Source: Hyphomicrobiales bacterium
GTDB taxonomy: Bacteria; Pseudomonadota; Alphaproteobacteria; Rhizobiales; Rhizobiaceae
Reading direction: 5' to 3'
DNA length: 64,000 nt
Assembly (NCBI GenBank): GCA_900468625.1
Contig: UBUL01000030.1
Location: 1 to 64,000, forward strand
Under the pieces are notes generated by a model. That model made no database searches. It had not been told where the DNA came from and saw only the letters and a program-made list of their open reading frames with translations. The position numbers and the translations under genes are program-made. Positions 61,767-64,000 of this stretch are shown here, piece after piece (positions within the stretch are counted from its first letter, which is position 1; each line of letters starts with the position of its first letter).

Positions 61767-62427
61767 AGATCAGGCCCTTCGCCTCAAGCTGCGGACGCAT
61801 GTTGTTAATGTCGAGGCTCAGCTGGCCCGACTCGTAGAGGCCACGCTTCTCCTCCTCCATCTTCTGACGCTTTCGGGCCTTCTCCAGAACCGACGCCGCC
61901 TCGTCGCGCTTGACCACACAGACGCCGTCGTCATCGGCGACGATGACATCGCCCGGCTCGATATAGGCTCCGGCGCAGACCACGGGGACCTGGACGTTCG
62001 CCAGCGTCTCCTTGACGGTGCCCTGCGCCGATATCGCCTTGGACCAGACGGGGAAGTTCATGGACCTGAGGTCGGCGACATCGCGTACGCCGGCATCGAT
62101 CACCAGACCCAGAATTCCGCGAGCCTTGCACGATGTCGCGAGAAGATCGCCGAAATATCCGTCCGTGCATGGCGAGGTCGGTGTGACGACCAGGATGTCG
62201 CCGGGCTGCGCGACCTCAAGGGCGACATGGATCATCCAGTTGTCACCCGGTGGCACCTCGCATGTGAGCGCCGTCCCGCCGATGCGCGCGCCCTCGATCA
62301 CGGGGCGCAGATGCGGGGCCAGCAGTCCCTTGCGGCCCTGCGCTTCATGGACTGTGGCGACACCCAGCTTGCCCAGGGCTTCGCATATCTCGCGATCCGT
62401 CCGCGGTGTCTTGGTCATTACCTTCAT
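61759..62427 (-). CDS. 4-Carboxy-4-hydroxy-2-oxoadipate aldolase, LigK/GalC type (RraA fold)
   Basis: A 222-residue class II aldolase of the RraA-like family. It cleaves 4-carboxy-4-hydroxy-2-oxoadipate to pyruvate and oxaloacetate and may also decarboxylate oxaloacetate. The active-site region is GLVIDAGVRDVADL (Arg and Asp that bind substrate and metal). Characteristic segments are ATVHEAQGRKGLLAPHLRPVIEGARIGGTALT and PGDNWMIHVALEVAQPGDILVV. The start at 62427 has a GGGAGG site. With the LigJ-type gene upstream it forms the last two steps of protocatechuate 4,5- or gallate cleavage. Confidence 0.88.
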   Translation of the reverse strand: MKVMTKTPRTDREICEALGKLGVATVHEAQGRKGLLAPHLRPVIEGARIGGTALTCEVPPGDNWMIHVALEVAQPGDILVVTPTSPCTDGYFGDLLATSCKARGILGLVIDAGVRDVADLRSMNFPVWSKAISAQGTVKETLANVQVPVVCAGAYIEPGDVIVADDDGVCVVKRDEAASVLEKARKRQKMEEEKRGLYESGQLSLDINNMRPQLEAKGLIYE

Positions 62428-62448
62428 TGGAAGCCTCCCGAGATGCAT

Positions 62449-63378
62449 TCAAACGTATTTCAACCAGCCGACCGCGCCCAGGAGGAAGCTGCGCTCGAAC
62501 ACGCCTGCGGCGCTGGATCTGGCGGCCTCATCAAGCAGGTTGGCGCGGATCATCAAGTCGACCGTGGCATTCATCGCAGCTTGCGGAATGGAAAGATCGC
62601 CGGGCCACATGCCCATGTCGCGCATGTAGTGAAGGCCGCGCGAGGCGAGTTCGCTGTCGTCTTTCGTGGTAATTCGCTGGAAAATCGGAAGCGTGATGTC
62701 GTCGCGGCTCGGGTCGTTTGTTATCGCATAGGCTTCGAACAGCGCCTTGAGGAAACGGGCGACCACATTGCGGTTGCCGTCCAACCAGCTTTTGCGGCCG
62801 ATGACTGCGGCGAAGACGATCTCGGGAATGACATCGTTGATTTCGCCGATCAGATTGTAGCCTTCGCGTTCGGCCAGGAAATTCCATGGCGCGGGCTGCG
62901 GGGCGCACTCAATTTCCCCCGCCTGCAGGGCTTCCCAGCGCTTGGTGTGGATGCCGGCAAGTTCGAATTCGTAGTCGCCGGGATACCGCAGGCCTTCCTT
63001 AGACAACAGCATTTGGGTGTAGATCGCCGTGCCCTCGGTAAGCGACGAGGTACCGACCTTTTTGCCCTTGAGGTCCCTGATCGTCTTGATCGAAGGCTGA
63101 GCGACGAGCGACATCGGCAGGCGATTGGAATTCGAGGCAATAACCCTGAGCTCGCCGCCTTTGACGAAGTTCGAGACGGCACCTTCAGGTGGCGTTATCG
63201 CGAGATCGGCCTCGCCTTCGAGAACGGCGGTGGTCGCCTTGTCGACGGTGCCCATCTTCTTGTATTCGATCACCAGCCCGTGCTTGGCGAAAATTCCATG
63301 CTCTTCGGCCACGAAGACCGGGAGCCAGTTGAATCCTTGCGCCCCGCCAGCGAGGCTCAGATGTCGGCTGGAAACCAT
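62449..63378 (-). CDS. Periplasmic-binding-fold protein (NMT1/SsuA-like) without signal peptide
   Basis: A 309-residue protein with the two-lobe NMT1/THI5-like solute-binding fold (FVAEEHGIFAKHGLVIEYKKMGTVDKATTAVLEGEADLAITPPEGAVSNFVKGGELRVIAS, and DLKGKKVGTSSLTEGTAIYTQMLLSKEGL). The N-terminus MVSSRHLSLAGGAQGFNW has no signal sequence, so it is probably cytoplasmic. Known cytoplasmic proteins of this fold include 4,5-dihydroxyphthalate decarboxylase-like enzymes; a catalytic role in the aromatic pathway is therefore an alternative to transport. No ABC permease or ATPase lies nearby. The gene is in the LigJ-LigK operon. Confidence 0.7.
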   Translation of the reverse strand: MVSSRHLSLAGGAQGFNWLPVFVAEEHGIFAKHGLVIEYKKMGTVDKATTAVLEGEADLAITPPEGAVSNFVKGGELRVIASNSNRLPMSLVAQPSIKTIRDLKGKKVGTSSLTEGTAIYTQMLLSKEGLRYPGDYEFELAGIHTKRWEALQAGEIECAPQPAPWNFLAEREGYNLIGEINDVIPEIVFAAVIGRKSWLDGNRNVVARFLKALFEAYAITNDPSRDDITLPIFQRITTKDDSELASRGLHYMRDMGMWPGDLSIPQAAMNATVDLMIRANLLDEAARSSAAGVFERSFLLGAVGWLKYV

Positions 63379-63407
63379 GTGATTTCTCCCTATTCAGTTG
63401 CGACGCT

Positions 63408-64000
63408 TCAAAGGCCGCGTTCGCGCAATCTCTTGTCCAAGAGTGGATAGACCCGGCGTGCGTTTCCTTCGAAGACTGCGTGTCTCTGTTCGTCGTCGAG
63501 GGCGAGATGGTCGATGTATCTCTTGGTGTCGTCGAACGGGTGCCCGGTCTCCGGATCGGTCGCCTTCACAGCGCCGAGCAGCTCGGAGCCGAACAGGATG
63601 TTCTTGGTGTCGACGACGCGGAAGAGCGTATCGATCCCCGCCTGGTGATAGACGCAGGTGTCGAAGAAGACATTGTTCATAAGGTGCGTGTCGAGGCCGG
63701 GCTTTTCGAGCATCATCGACAGGCCGCGATAGCGGCCCCAGTGATACGGCGCAGCCCCGCCTCCGTGCGGTATGATGAACTTGAGTTCCGGATGGCGCTC
63801 GAACAGGTCTCCCTGAATCAACTGCATGAATACCGCCGTATCGGCGTTAATGTAGTGTGCGCCCGTCATGTGAAGGCAGCGCTCACAGGAACTCGAAACG
63901 TGGATCATCGCGGGGACCCTGAGAGCGACCATGGCCTCCCACATGGGATCCCACCATGGATCGTAGATCGGTGGCGCACTCCAACGCCCGCCTGATGGGT
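63408..64000 (-). CDS. 4-Oxalomesaconate hydratase, LigJ type (partial, runs off window)
   Basis: The C-terminal 197 residues of an amidohydrolase-family protein; the 5' end lies beyond the window edge. It is very like LigJ of Sphingobium: FMQLIQGDLFERHPELKFIIPHGGGAAPYHWGRYRGLSMMLEKPGLDTHLMNNVFFDTCVYHQ and NILFGSELLGAVKATDPETGHPFDDTKRYIDHL. LigJ hydrates 4-oxalomesaconate to 4-carboxy-4-hydroxy-2-oxoadipate, the substrate of the neighbouring aldolase. Metal ligands include the His in PHGGG and those near the window edge. It is probably the first or an early gene of the minus-strand operon. Reading continues cleanly to the last base of the window. Confidence 0.88.
   Translation of the reverse strand, partial: PSGGRWSAPPIYDPWWDPMWEAMVALRVPAMIHVSSSCERCLHMTGAHYINADTAVFMQLIQGDLFERHPELKFIIPHGGGAAPYHWGRYRGLSMMLEKPGLDTHLMNNVFFDTCVYHQAGIDTLFRVVDTKNILFGSELLGAVKATDPETGHPFDDTKRYIDHLALDDEQRHAVFEGNARRVYPLLDKRLRERGL

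Noticed and set aside
61672..63450. 592-residue plus-strand open frame over the cupin, LigK-type and binding-fold genes
   Set aside because: The minus-strand genes have clear families, ribosome sites and coupled stops. The antisense product has shadow-like composition.
1..64000. CRISPR arrays, tRNA or rRNA genes, replication origin genes
   Set aside because: No regularly spaced repeats, cloverleaf-like sequences or RepABC-type proteins were seen on either strand.

Overview
The window looks like part of a large accessory plasmid, or a plasmid-derived island, of a Rhizobiaceae bacterium (Rhizobium, Agrobacterium or Ensifer type). The main evidence is a Ti/rhizobial-type conjugation module (traG-traD-traC, oriT, traA-traF-traB-traH, traR) with a near-consensus TraR 'tra box'. 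GC-rich alpha-proteobacterial codon use, a LysR-controlled opine-like ABC transporter, an IS21-family element and a PmtA-type phospholipid methyltransferase agree with this. No replication genes, rRNA, tRNA or CRISPR array were seen.

Layout. 1-2.4 kb: DUF736 gene, a DUF6516/HTH pair resembling a toxin-antitoxin module, and a WGR-domain protein. 2.5-12 kb: the DNA-processing and quorum-sensing part of a conjugation system; no traI or traM is visible. 12-18.5 kb: a methyltransferase, then a LysR regulator divergent from an opine/amino-acid-type ABC operon (two permeases, one binding protein, no ATPase) ending in a CapA-family gene. 18.5-24 kb: a decayed RelB-type antitoxin locus, two XRE regulators, an unrecognised 469-residue protein, and an IS21 copy whose right end has replaced the 3' end of an MFS transporter gene. 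25-28.7 kb: an AraC regulator and a tightly coupled DedA-phospholipid methyltransferase-DUF900 lipoprotein operon.

29-39 kb: an RND efflux pump with its adaptor, a second truncated adaptor copy, oxidoreductases, and a CpxRA-like two-component system. Three copies of a four-half-site direct repeat (GTYAAG-like, 10/11/10 bp spacing) lie upstream of both adaptor genes and of a DUF3313-type lipoprotein gene. They suggest a small envelope-stress regulon under the local response regulator. 40-47 kb: metallo-beta-lactamase-fold hydrolases, an alpha/beta hydrolase, and a PadR regulator flanked by an alcohol dehydrogenase and an aldo/keto reductase, followed by a degraded aconitase gene.

48-64 kb: a catabolic and C1 cluster. 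It holds a LigM/DesA-like tetrahydrofolate-dependent O-demethylase, S-(hydroxymethyl)glutathione synthase (Gfa), class III alcohol dehydrogenase, the transhydrogenase PntAB, a [2Fe-2S] ferredoxin with its reductase, 4-carboxy-4-hydroxy-2-oxoadipate aldolase (LigK type) and the end of 4-oxalomesaconate hydratase (LigJ type). Together these suggest demethylation of a methoxylated aromatic acid, glutathione-dependent formaldehyde oxidation, and meta-cleavage breakdown through oxalomesaconate. Four promoters in this cluster carry the same tandem operator (ATAC-N6-GTAT, N4, AWWC-like-N6-GTAT, strict 18-bp phasing), most likely the target of the cluster's TetR-family regulator. This operator set and the 33-39 kb response-regulator repeats are the most notable undescribed signals in the window.
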